NCBI GenBank assembly: GCA_029465975.1
Contig: CM055737.1
Location: forward strand, 20,671,502 to 20,735,501
Source: Dallia pectoralis
Lineage: Eukaryota > Chordata > Actinopteri > Esociformes > Umbridae
DNA: 64,000 bases
Direction of reading: 5' to 3'
Part shown: piece after piece, positions 13,001 to 25,000 of the stretch
Numbering within the stretch: the first letter of the stretch is position 1
How the letters are laid out: each line of letters starts with the position of its first letter
Translations under genes and position numbers: made by a program
The notes under the pieces: generated by a model
Databases searched by the model: none
Told to the model about the DNA's origin: nothing
What the model saw: only the letters and a program-made list of their open reading frames with translations

Positions 13001-14074
13001 GCTGTAATTTCAACTTTTCTAATAGCTTACGGCCACACCACCCTGAAAACGCCCGATCTCGGAAGCCAAACATGCTCGGGCTTGGTTAGTACTTGGATGG
13101 GAGACCGCCTAGGAATATATAGTGTTGTAAGCATTTTGTTATTTTCATGGCGGGAAGAAACAATCAATCAAAAAGTTAATTATGCAGTGAAGAAATCAAT
13201 AAGAGCTGTAATTTCAACTTTTCTAATAGCTTACGGCCACACCACCCTGAAAACGCCCGATCTCGTCTGATCTCGGAAGCCAAGCAGGGTCGAGCTTGGT
13301 TAGTACTTGGATGGGAGACCGCCTAGGAATATCTAGTGTTGTAAGCATTTTGTTATTTTCTTGGCGGGAAGAAACAATCAATCAAAAAGTTAATTATGCA
13401 GTGAAGAAATCAATAACAGCTGTATTTTCAAATGTTCTAATACCCTACGGCCACACCACCCTGAAAACGCCTGATCTCGGAAACCAAACAGGGTCGGGCT
13501 TGGTTAGTACTTGGATGGGAGACCGCCTGGAAATATCTAGTGTTGTAAGCATTTTGTTATTTTCTTGGCGGGAAGAAACAAACAATCAAAAAGTTAATTA
13601 TGCAGTGAAGAAATCAATAAGAGCTGTAATTTCAACTTTTCTAATAGCTTACGGCCACACCACCCTGAAAACGCCCGATCTCGTCTGATCTCGGAAGCCA
13701 AGCAGGGTTGGGCTTGGTTAGTACTTGGATAGGAGACCGCCTAGGAATATCTAGTGTTGTAAGCATTTTGTTATTTTCATGGCGGGAAGAAACAATCAAT
13801 CAAAAAGTTAATTATGCAGTGAAGAAATCAATAAGAGCTGTAATTTCAACTTGTCTTATAGCTTACGGCCACACCACCCTGAAAACGCCCGATCTCGTCT
13901 GATCTCGGAAGCCAAGCAGGGTCGGGCTTGGTTAGTACTTGGATGGGAGACCGCCTGGGAATATCTAGTGTTGTAAGCATTTTGTTATTTTCTTGGCGGG
14001 AAGAAACAATCAATCAAAAAGTTAATTATGCAGTGAAGAAATCAATAAGAGCTGTAATTTCAACTCTTCTAATA
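10069..14074 (+). rRNA. 5S rRNA higher-order block 2 (19 genes)
   Basis: Full-length: 10069-10187 (start mutated to ACCGTC), 10283-10401, 10497-10615, 10711-10829, 11129-11247, 11547-11665, 11761-11879, 12179-12297, 12597-12715, 12811-12929, 13229-13347, 13647-13765, 13861-13979. Class D: 10925-11033, 13025-13133. Class P: 11343-11451, 11975-12083, 12393-12501, 13443-13551. Private variants of block 1, such as GACCACCTAGGT (10283 copy), GATGCGAGACC (11129 copy) and AAGCTGGGATGGG (12811 copy), recur at matching positions about 3997-4000 bp downstream. The block is therefore a segmental copy and not a chance similarity. Confidence 0.95.
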
Positions 14075-14684
14075 GCTTACGGCCACACCACCCTGAAAAC
14101 GCCCGATCTCGTCTGATCTCGGAAGCCAAGCAGGGTTGGGCTTGGTTAGTACTTGGATGGGAGACCGCCTGGAATATCTAGTGTTGTAAGCATTTTGTTA
14201 TTTTCATGGCGGGAAGAAACAATCAATCAAAAAGTTAATTATGCAGTGAAGAAATCAATAAGAGCTGTAATTTCAACTTTTCTAATAGCTTACGGCCACA
14301 CCACCCTGAAAACGCCCGATCTCGTCTGATCTCGGAAGCCAAGCAGGGTCGGGCTTGGTTAGTACTTGGATGGGAGACCGCCTAGGAATATCTAGTGTTG
14401 TAAGCATTTTGTTATTTTCTTGGCGGGAAGAAACAATCAATCAAAAAGTTAATTATGCAGTGAAGAAATCAATAACAGCTGTAATTTCAACTTTTCTAAT
14501 AGCTTACGGCCACACCACCCTGAAAACGCCCGATCTCGTCTGATCTCGGAAGCCAAGCAGGGTTGGGCTTGGTTAGTACTTGGATGGGAGACCGCCTGGG
14601 AATATCTAGTGTTGTAAGCATTTTGTTATTTTCATGGCGGGAAGAAACAATCAATCAAAAAGTGAATTATGCAGTGAAGAAATC

Positions 14685-14690
14685 AATAAG
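14685..14690 (+). promoter_or_regulatory. weak TATA-like element upstream of a representative 5S gene
   Basis: AATAAG lies at -31 to -26 relative to the gene start at 14716. Fish 5S spacers often carry an AT-rich element near -30 that influences polymerase III start choice. The sequence here is only a weak match. In class P spacers the neighbouring bases change to AATAACAGCTG, creating a CAGCTG hexamer. Confidence 0.35.
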
Positions 14691-14715
14691 AGCTGTAATT
14701 TCAACTTGTCTAATA

Positions 14716-14834
14716 GCTTACGGCCACACCCCCCTGAAAACGCCCGATCTCGTCTGATCTCGGAAGCCAAGCAGGGTTGGGCTTGGTTAGTACTTGGATG
14801 GGAGACCGCCTGGGAATATCTAGTGTTGTAAGCA
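14716..14834 (+). rRNA. representative full-length 5S rRNA gene
   Basis: A clean copy of 119 nt. Helix I can form from GCTTAC at the start and GTAAGC at the end. The loop region holds two GATCTCG repeats three bases apart. Box A is AGCCAAGCAGGG at 14765-14776, the intermediate element lies near 14782-14787 and box C is TGGATGGGAGACCGCCTGGG at 14795-14814. Compared with the usual vertebrate gene, the helix V strands read CTTGG and TCTAG in place of CCTGG and CCAGG/CCGGG. Almost every copy in the array shares this. It is expected to be transcribable as far as the internal promoter shows. Confidence 0.93.
14765..14814 (+). promoter_or_regulatory. 5S internal control region (box A, intermediate element, box C)
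   Basis: This is the TFIIIA binding region within the gene. Box A and box C match vertebrate 5S promoters closely. Across the array box C alternates between CCTGGGAA, CCTAGGAA and CCTGGAAA endings, while the central GGGAGACCGCC is nearly constant. Class P copies change box A to AACCAAACAGGG. Confidence 0.8.
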
Positions 14835-14838
14835 TTTT
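14835..14838 (+). terminator. RNA polymerase III T4 terminator (representative)
   Basis: TTTT follows the last gene base at once (GCA-TTTT-G). A second T4 in TTATTTTC lies about 6 bp on. Most units keep this pair. Several have TTAT in place of the first T4 (for example after 10829 and 11879), leaving only the second tract. Confidence 0.8.
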
Positions 14839-16171
14839 GTTATTTTCTTGGCGGGAAGAAACAATCAATCAAAAAGTTAATTATGCAGTGAAGAAATCAA
14901 TAAGAGCTGTAATTTCAACTTTTCTAATAGCTTACGGCCACACCACCCTGAAAACGCCGGATCTCGGAAGCCAAACATGGTCGGGCTTGGTTAGTACTTG
15001 GATGGGAGACCGCCTAGGAATATCTAGTGTTGTAAGCATTTTGTTATTTTCATGGCGGGAAGAAACAATCAATCAAAAAGTTAATTATGCAGTGAAGAAA
15101 TCAATAAGAGCTGTAATTTCAACGTTTCTAATAGCTTACGGCCACACCACCCTGAAAACGCCCGATCTCGTCTGATCTCGGAAGCCAAGCAGGGTCGGGC
15201 TTGGTTAGTACTTGGATGGAGACCGCCTAGGAATATCTAGTGTTGTAAGCATTTTGTTATTTTCTTGGCGGGAAGAAACAATCAATCAAAAAGTTAATTA
15301 TGCAGTGAAGAAATCAATAACAGCTGTATTTTCAAATGTTCTAATACCCTACGGCCACACCACCCTGAAAACGCCTGATCTCGGAAACCAAACAGGGTCG
15401 GGCTTGGTTAGTACTTGGATGGGAGACCGCCTGGAAATATCTAGTGTTGTAAGCATTTTGTTATTTTCTTGGCGGGAAGAAACAATCTATCCAAAAGTTA
15501 ATTATGCAGTGAAGAAATCAATAAGAGCTGTAATTTCAACTCTTCTAATAGCTTACGGCCACACCACCCTGAAAATGCCCGATCTCGTCTGATCTCGGAA
15601 GCCAAGCAGGGTTGGGCTTGGTTAGTACTTGGATGGGAGACCGCCTGGGAATATCTAGTGTTGTAAGCATTTTGTTATTTTCTTGGCGGGAAGAAACAAT
15701 CAATCAAAAAGTGAATTATGCAGTGAAGAAATCAATAACAGCTGTAATTTCAACTTCTCTAATAGCTTACGGCCACACCCCCCTGAAAACGCCCGATCTC
15801 GTCTGATCTCGGAAGCCAAGCAGGGTTGGGCTTGGTTAGTACTTGGATGGGAGACCGCCTGGGAATATCTAGTGTTGTAAGCATTATGTTATTTTCTTGG
15901 CGGGAAGAAACAATCAATCAAAAAGTTAATTATGCAGTGAAGAAATCAATAACAGCTGTATTTTCAAATGTTCTAATACCCTACGGCCACACCACCCTGA
16001 AAACGCCTGATCTCGGAAACCAAACAGGGTCGTACTTGGATGGGAGACCGTCTGGAAATATCTAGTGTTGTAAGCATTTTGTTATTTTCTTGGCGGGAAG
16101 AAACAATCAATCAAAAAGTTAATTATGCAGTGAAGAAATCAATAACAGCTGTAATTTCAACTTTTCTAATA

Positions 16172-19100
16172 GCTTACGGCCACACCACCCTGAAAACGCC
16201 CGATCTTGGAAGCCAAACATGGTCGGGCTTGGTTAGTACTTGGATGGGAGACCGCCTAGGAATATATAGTGTTGTAAGCATTTTGTTATTTTCATGGCGG
16301 GAAGAAACAATCAATCAAAAAGTTAATTATGCAGTGATGAAATCAATAAGAGCTGTAATTTCAACGTTTCTAATAGCTTACGGCCACACCACCCTGAAAA
16401 CGCCCGATCTCGTCTGATCTCGGAAGCCAAGCAGGGTCGGGCTTGGTTAGTACTTGGATGGGGAGACCGCCTAGGAATATCTAGTGTTGTAAGCATTTTG
16501 TTATTTTCTTGGCGGGAAGAAACAATCAATCCAAAAGTTAATTATGCAGTGAAGAAATCAATAACAGCTGTATTTTCAAATGTTCTAATACCCTACGGCC
16601 ACACCACCCTGAAAACGCCTGATCTCGGAAACCAAACAGGGTCGGGCTTGGTTAGTACTTGGATGGGAGACCGCCTGGAAATATCTAGTGTTGTAAGCAT
16701 TTTGTTATTTTCTTGGCGGGAAGAAACAATCTATCCAAAAGTTAATTATGCAGTGAAGAAATCAATAAGAGCTGTAATTTCAACTTTCTAATAGCTTACG
16801 GCCACACCACCCTGAAAACGCCCGATCTCGTCTGATCTCGGAAGCCAAGCAGGGTTGGGCTTGGTTAGTACTTGGATGGGAGACCGCCTGGAATATCTAG
16901 TGTTGTAAGCATTTTGTTATTTTCATGGCGGGAAGAAACAATCAATCAAAAAGTTAATTATGCAGTGAAGAAATCAATAAGAGCTGTAATTTCAACTTTT
17001 CTAATAGCTTACGGCCACACCACCCTGAAAACGCCCGATCTCGTCTGATCTCGGAAGCCAAGCAGGGTCGGGCTTGGTTAGTACTTGGATGGGAGACCGC
17101 CTAGGAATATCTAGTGTTGTAAGCATTTTGTTATTTTCTTGGCGGGAAGAAACAATCAATCAAAAAGTTAATTATGCAGTGAAGAAATCAATAACAGCTG
17201 TAATTTCAACTCTTCTAATAGCTTACGGCCACACCACCCTGAAAACGCCCGATCTCGTCTGATCTCGGAAGCCAAGCAGGGTTGGGCTTGGTTAGTACTT
17301 GGATGGGAGACCGCCTGGGAATATCTAGTGTTGTAAGCATTTTGTTATTTTCATGGCGGGAAGAAACAATCAATCAAAAAGTTAATTATGCAGTGAAGAA
17401 ATCAATAAGAGCTGTAATTTCAACTTTTCTAATAGCTTACGGCCACACCACCCTGAAAACGCCCGATCTCGTCTGATCTCGGAAGCCAAGCAGGGTTGGG
17501 CTTGGTTAGTACTTGGATGGGAGACCGCCTGGGAATATCTAGTGTTGTAAGCATTTTGTTATTTTCTTGGCGGGAAGAAACAATCAATCAAAAAGTTAAT
17601 TATGCAGTGAAGAAATCAATAAGAGCTGTAATTTCAACTTTCTAATAGCTTACGGCCACACCACCCTGAAAACGCCTGATCTCGGAAGCCAAACAGGGTC
17701 GGGCTTGGTTAGTACTTGGATGGGAGACCGCCTAGGAATATCTAGTGTTGTAAGCATTTTGTTATTTTCATGGCGGGAAGAAACAATCAATCAAAAAGTT
17801 AATTATGCAGTGAAGAAATCAATAAGAGCTGTAATTTCAACTTTCTAATAGCTTACGGCCACACCACCCTGAAAACGCCCGATCTCGTCTGATCTCGGAA
17901 GCCAAGCAGGGTTGGGCTTGGTTAGTACTTGGATGGGAGACCGCCTAGGAATATCTAGTGTTGTAAGCATTTTGTTATTTTCTTGGCGGGAAGAAACAAT
18001 CAATCAAAAAGTTAATTATGCAGTGAAGAAATCAATAAGAGCTGTAATTTCAACTTGTCTTTTACTTACGGCCACACCACCCTGAAAATGCCCGATCTCG
18101 TCTGATCTCGGAAGCCAAGCAGGGTCGGGCTTGGTTAGTACTTGGATGGGAGACCGCCTGGGAATATCTAGTGTTGTAAGCATTTTGTTATTTTCTTGGC
18201 GGGAAGAAACAATCAATCAAAAAGTTAATTATGCAGTGAAGAAATCAATAACAGCTGTAATTTCAACTTCTTCTAATAGCTTACGGCCACACCCCCTGAA
18301 AACGCCCGATCTCATCTGATCTCGGAAGCCAAGCAGGGTTGGGCTTGGTTAGTACTTGGATGGGAGACCGCCTGGGAATATCTAGTGTTGTAAGCATTTT
18401 GTTATTTTCTTGGCGGGAAGAAACAATCAATCAAAAAGTTAATTATGCAGTGAAGAAATCAATAACAGCTGTATTTTCAAATGTTCTAATACCCTACGGC
18501 CACACCACCCTGAAAACCCGCCTGATCTCGGAAACCAAACAGGGTCGGGCTTGGTTAGTACTTGGATGGGAGACCGCCTGGAATATCTAGTGTTGTAAGC
18601 ATTTTGTTATTTTCTTGGCGGGAAGAAACAAACAATCAAAAAGTTAATTATGCAGTGAAGAAATCAATAACAGCTGTAATTTCAACTTTTCTAATAGCTT
18701 ACGGCCACACCACCCTGAAAACGCCCGATCTTGGAAGCCAAACATGGTCGGGCTTGGTTAGTACTTGGATGGGAGACCGCCTAGGAATATCTAGTGTTGT
18801 AAGCATTTTGTTATTTTCATGGCGGGAAGAAACAATTAATCAAAAAGTTAATTATGCAGTGAAGAAATCAATAAGAGCTGTAATTTCAACTTTCTAATAG
18901 CTTACGGCCACACCACCCTGAAAACGCCCGATCTCGTCTGATCTCGGAAGCCAAGCAGGGTCGGGCTTGGTTAGTACTTGGATGGGGAGACCGCCTAGGA
19001 ATATCTAGTGTTGTAAGCATTTTGTTATTTTCTTGGCGGGAAGAAACAATCAATCAAAAGTTAATTATGCAGTGAAGAAATCAATAACAGCTGTATTTTC

Positions 19101-22014
19101 AAATGTTCTAATACCCTACGGCCACACCACCCTGAAAACGCCTGATCTCGGAAACCAAACAGGGTCGGGCTTGGTTAGTACTTGGATGGGAGACCGCCTG
19201 GAAATATCTAGTGTTGTAAGCATTTTGTTATTTTCTTGGCGGGAAGAAACAATCTATCAAAAAGTTAATTATGCAGTGAAGAAATCAATAAGAGCTGTAA
19301 TTTCAACTTTTCTAATAGCTTACGGCCACACCACCCTGAAAACGCCCGATCTCGTCTGATCTCGGAAGCCAAGCAGGGTCGGGCTTGGTTAGTACTTGGA
19401 TGGGAGACCGCCTAGGAATATCTAGTGTTGTAAGCATTTTGTTATTTTCTTGGCGGGAAGAAACAATCAATCAAAAAGTTAATTATGCAGTGAAGAAATC
19501 AATAACAGCTGTAATTTTAACTCTTCTAATAGCTTACGGCCACACCACCCTGAAAACGCCCGATCTCGTCTGATCTCGGAAGCCAAGCAGGGTTGGGCTT
19601 GGTTAGTACTTGGATGGGAGACTGCCTAGGAATATCTATTGTTGTAAGCATTTTGTTATTTTCATGGCGGGAAGAAACAATCAATCAAAAAGTGAATTAT
19701 GCAGTGAAGAAATCAATAAGAGCTGTAATTTCAACTCGTCTAATAGCTTACGGCCACACTACCCTGAAAACGCCCGATCTCGTCTCATCTCGGAAGCCAA
19801 GCAGGGTTGGGCTTGGTTAGTACTTGGATGGGAGACCGCCTGGAAATATCTAGTGTTGTAAGCATTATGTTATTTTCTGGGCGGGAAGAAACAATCAATC
19901 AAAAAGTTAATTATGCAGTGAAGAAATCAATAAGAGCTGTAATTTCAACTTTTCTAATAGCTTACGGCCACACCACCCTGAAAACGCCCGATCTCGGAAG
20001 CCAAACATGGTCGGGCTTGGTTAGTACTTGGATGGGAGACCGCCTAGGAATATATAGTGTTGTAAGCATTTTGTTATTTTCATGGCGGGAAGAAACAATC
20101 AATCAAAAAGTTAATTATGCAGTGAAGAAATCAATAAGAGCTGTAATTTCAACTTTTCTAATAGCTTACGGCCACACCACCCTGATAACGCCCGATCTCG
20201 TCTGATCTCGGAAGCCAAGCAGGGTCGGGCTTGGTTAGTACTTGGATGGGAGACCGCCTAGGAATATCTAGTGTTGTAAGCATTTTGTTATTTTCTTGGC
20301 GGGAAGAAACAATCAATCAAAAAGTTAATTATGCAGTGAAGAAATCAATAACAGCTGTATTTTCAAATGTTCTAATACCCTACGGCCACACCACCCTGAA
20401 AACGCCTGATCTCGGAAACCAAACCGGGTCGGGCTTGGTTAGTACTTGGATGGGAGACCGCCTGGAAATATCTAGTGTTGTAAGCATTTTGTTATTTTCT
20501 TGGCGGGAAGAAACAATCAATCAATTAATTATGAGCTGTAATTTCAACTTTTCTAATAGCTTACGGCCACAACACCCTGAAAACTCCCGATCTCGGAAGC
20601 CAAACAGGGTCGGGCTTGGTTAGTACTTGGATGGGAGACCGCCTAGTAATATCTAGTGTTGTAAGCATTTTGTTATTTTCTTGGCGGGAAGAAACAATCA
20701 ATCAAAAAGTTAATTATGCAGTGAAGAAATCAATAACAGCTGTATTTTCAAATGTTCTAATAGCTTACGGCCACACCACCCTGAAAACGCCTGATCTCGG
20801 AAACCAAACCGGGTCGGGCTTGGTTAGTACTTGGATGGGAGACCGCCTGGAAATATCTAGTGTTGTAAGCATTTTGTTATTTTCTTGGCGGGAAGAAACA
20901 AACAATCAAAAAGTTAATTATGCAGTGAAGAAATCAATAAGAGCTGTAATTTCAACTTTTCTATTAGCTTACGGCCACACCACCCTGAAAACGCCCGATC
21001 TCGTCTGTTCTCGGAAGCCAAGCAGGGTCGGGCTTGGTTAGTACTTGGATGGGAGACCGCCTAGGAATATCTAGTGTTGTAAGCATTTTGTTATTTTCTT
21101 GGCGGGAAGAAACAATCAATCAAAAAGTTAATTATGCAGTGAAGAAATCAATAACAGCTGTATTTTCAAATGTTCTAATACCCTACGGCCACACCACCCT
21201 GAAAACGCCTGATCTCGGAAACCAAACAGGGTCGGGCTTGGTTAGTACTTGGATGGGAGACCGCCTGGAAATATCTAGTGTTGTAAGCATTTTGTTATTT
21301 TCTTGGCGGGAAGAAACAAACAATCAAAAAGTTAATTATGCAGTGAAGAAATCAATAAGAGCTGTAATTTCAACTTTTCTAATAGCTTACGGCCACACCA
21401 CCCTGAAAGCGCCCGATCTCGTCTGATCTCGAAAGCCAAGCAGGGTTGGGCTTGGTTAGTACTTGGATAGGAGACCGCCTAGGAATATCTAGTGTTGTAA
21501 GCATTTTGTTATTTTCATGGCGGGAAGAAACAATCAATCAAAAAGTTAATTATGCAGTGAAGAAATCAATAAGAGCTGTAATTTCAACTCGTCTAATAGC
21601 TTACGGCCACACTACCCTGAAAACGCCCGCTTTCTGATCTCGGAAGCCAAGCAGGGTTGGGCTTGGTTAGGACTTGGATGGGAGACCGCCTGGAAATATC
21701 TAGTGTTGTAAGCATGTTGTTATTTTCTGGGCGGGAAGAAACAATCAATCAAAAAGTTAATTATGCAGTGAAGAAATCAATAAGAGCTGTAATTTCAACT
21801 TTTCTAATAGCTTACGGCCACACCACCCTGAAAAACGCCCGATCTCGGAAGCCAAACATGGTCGGGCTTGGTTAGTACTTGGATGGGAGACCGCCTAGGA
21901 ATATATAGTGTTGTAAGCATTTTGTTATTTTCATGGCGGGAAGAAACAATCAATCAAAAAGTTAATTATGCAGTGAAGAAATCAATAAGAGCTGTAATTT
22001 CAACTTTTCTAGTA
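16172..22014 (+). rRNA. 5S rRNA array, less regular block (28 copies)
   Basis: Full-length: 16376-16495, 16794-16911, 17007-17125, 17221-17339, 17435-17553, 17851-17969, 18064-18182 (starts ACTTAC), 18279-18396, 18900-19019, 19318-19436, 19532-19650, 19746-19864, 20164-20282, 20967-21085, 21385-21503. Class D: 16172-16280, 17648-17756, 18697-18805, 19960-20068, 20559-20667, 20763-20871, 21810-21919. Class P: 16591-16699, 18492-18601, 19114-19222, 20378-20486, 21181-21289. The copy 21599-21714 has a scrambled loop (CCCGCTTTCTGATC). The spacer before 20559 has lost about 22 bp. The 20763 copy joins a class P spacer to a GCTTAC start, so it is a recombinant. Confidence 0.93.
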
Positions 22015-25000
22015 GCTTACGGCCACACCCCCCTGAAAACGCCCGATCTCGTCTGATCTCGGAAGCCAAGCAGGGTCAGGCTTGGTTAGTACTTGGATGG
22101 GAGACCGCCTAGGAATATCTAGTGTTGTAAGCATTTTGTTATTTTCTTGGCGGGAAGAAACAATCAATCAAAAAGTTAATTATGCAGTGAAGAAATCAAT
22201 AACAGCTGTATTTTCAAATGTTCTAATACCCTACGGCCACACCACCCTGAAAACGCCTGATCTCGGAAACCAAACCGGGTCGGGCTTGGTTAGTACTTGG
22301 ATGGGAGACCGCCTGGAAATATCTAGTGTTGTAAGCATTTTGTTATTTTCTTGGCGGGAAGAAACAATCAATCAAAAAGTTAATTATGCAGTGAAGAAAT
22401 CAATAAGAGCTGTAATTTCAACTTTTCTAATAGCTTACGGCCACAACACCCTGAAAACGCCCGATCTCGGAAGCCAAACAGGGTCGGGCTTGGTTAGTAC
22501 TTGGATGGGAGACCGCCTAGTAATATCTAGTGTTGTAAGCATTTTGTTATTTTCTTGGCGGGAAGAAACAATCAATCAAAAAGTTAATTATGCAGTGAAG
22601 AAATCAATAACAGCTGTATTTTCAAATGTTCTAATAGCTTACGGCCACACCACCCTGAAAACGCCTGATCTCGGAAACCAAACCGGGTCGGGCTTGGTTA
22701 GTACTTGGATGGGAGACCGCCTGGAAATATCTAGTGTTGTAAGCATTTTGTTATTTTCTTGGCGGGAAGAAACAAACAATCAAAAAGTTAATTATGCAGT
22801 GAAGAAATCAATAAGAGCTGTAATTTCAACTTTTCTAATAGCTTACGGCCACAACACCCTGAAAACGCCCGATCTCGGAAGCCAAACAGGGTCGGGCTTG
22901 GTTAGTACTTGGATGGGAGACCGCCTAGTAATATCTAGTGTTGTAAGCATTTTGTTATTTTCATGGCGGGAAGAAACAATCAATCAAAAAGTTAATTATG
23001 CAGTGAAGAAATCAATAAGAGCTGTAATTTCAACGTTTCTAATAGCTTACGGCCACACCACCCTGCAAACGCCCGTTCTTGTCTGATCTCGGAAGCCAAG
23101 CAGGGTTGGGCTTGGTTAGTACTTGCTTGGGAGACCGCCTGGGAATATCTAGTGTTGTAAGCATTTTGTTATTTTCATGGCGGGAAGAAACAATCAATCA
23201 AAAAGTGAATTATGCAGTGAAGAAATCAATAAGAGCTGTAATTTCAACTTGTCTAATAGCTTACGGCCACACCCCCCTGAAAACGCCCGATCTCGTCTGA
23301 TCTCGGAAGCCAAGCAGGGTTGGGCTTGGTTAGTACTTGGATGGGAGACCGCCTGGGAATATCTAGTGTTGTAAGCATTATGTTATTTTCTTGGCGGGAA
23401 GAAACAATCAATCAAAAAGTTAATTATGCAGTGAAGAAATCAATAAGAGCTGTAATTTCAACTTTTCTAATAGCTTACGGCCACACCACCCTGAAAACGC
23501 CGGATCTCGGAAGCCAAACATGGTCGGGCTTGGTTAGTACTTGGATGGGAGACCGCCTAGGAATATATAGTGTTGTAAGCATTTTGTTATTTTCATGGCG
23601 GGAAGAAACAATCAATCAAAAAGTTAATTATGCAGTGAAGAAATCAATAAGAGCTGTAATTTCAACGTTTCTAATAGCTTACGGCCACACCACCCTGAAA
23701 ACGCCCGATCTCGTCTGATCTCGGAAGCCAAGCAGGGTCGGGCTTGGTTAGTACTTGGATGCGAGACCGCCTAGGAATATCTAGTGTTGTAAGCATTTTG
23801 TTATTTTCTTGGCGGGAAGAAACAATCAATCAAAAAGTTAATTATGCAGTGAAGAAATCAATAACAGCTGTAATTTCAACTTTTCTAATAGCTTACGGCC
23901 ACACCACCCTGAAAACGCCCGATCTTGGAAGCCAAACATGGTCGGGCTTGGTTAGTACTTGGATGGGAGACCGCCTAGGAAATATCTAGTGTTGTAAGCA
24001 TTTTGTTATTTTCATGGCGGGAAGAAACAATCAATCAAAAAGTTAATTATGCAGTGAAGAAATCAATAACAGCTGTAATTTCAACTCTTCTAATAGCTTA
24101 CGGCCACACCACCCTGAAAACGCCCGATCTCGTCTGATCTCGGAAGCCAAGCAGGGTTGGGCTTGGTTAGTACTTGGATGGGAGACCGCCTGGGAATATC
24201 TAGTGTTGTAAGCATTTTGTTATTTTCATGGCGGGAAGAAACAATCAATCAAAAAGTGAATTATGCAGTGAAGAAATCAATAACAGCTGTAATTTCAACT
24301 CTTCTAATAGCTTACGGCCACACCACCCTGAAAACGCCCGATCTCGTCTGATCTCGGAAGCCAAGCAGGGTCGAGCTTGGTTAGTACTTGGATGGGAGAC
24401 CGCCTAGGAATATCTAGTGTTGTAAGCATTTTGTTATTTTCTTGGCGGGAAGAAACAATCAATCAAAAAGTTAATTATGCAGTGAAGAAATCAATAACAG
24501 CTGTATTTTCAAATGTTCTAATAGCTTACGGCCACACCACCCTGAAAGCGCCCGATCTCGTCTGATCTCGAAAGCCAAGCAGGGTTGGGCTTGGTTAGTA
24601 CTTGGATAGGAGACCGCCTAGGAATATCTAGTGTTGTAAGCATTATGTTATTTTCATGGCGGGAAGAAACAATCAATCAAAAAGTTAATTATGCAGTGAA
24701 GAAATCAATAAGAGCTGTAATTTCAACTTGTCTTATCGCTTACGGCCACACCACCCTGAAAACGCCCGATCTCGTCTGATCTCGGAAGCCAAGCAGGGTC
24801 GGGCTTGGTTAGTACTTGGATAGGCGACCGCCTAGGAATATCTAGTGTTGTAAGCATTTTGTTATTTTCTTGGCGGGAAGAAACAATCTATCAAAAAGTT
24901 AATTATGCAGTGAAGAAATCAATAACAGCTGTAATTTCAACTCTTCTAATAGCTTACGGCCACACCACCCTGAAAACGCCCGATCTCGTCTGATCTCGGA

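Larger units (their letters stand above)
14075..16171 (+). rRNA. 5S rRNA higher-order block 3, partial (10 genes)
   Basis: Full-length: 14075-14192, 14288-14406, 14502-14620, 14716-14834, 15134-15251 (one G lost in box C), 15551-15669, 15765-15883. Class D: 14930-15038. Class P: 15347-15455, 15979-16076. The order FFFFDFPFFP matches the first ten units of blocks 1 and 2, then the pattern breaks. The last copy is shortened to 98 nt by an extra 10-bp loss of GGCTTGGTTA. Confidence 0.94.
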
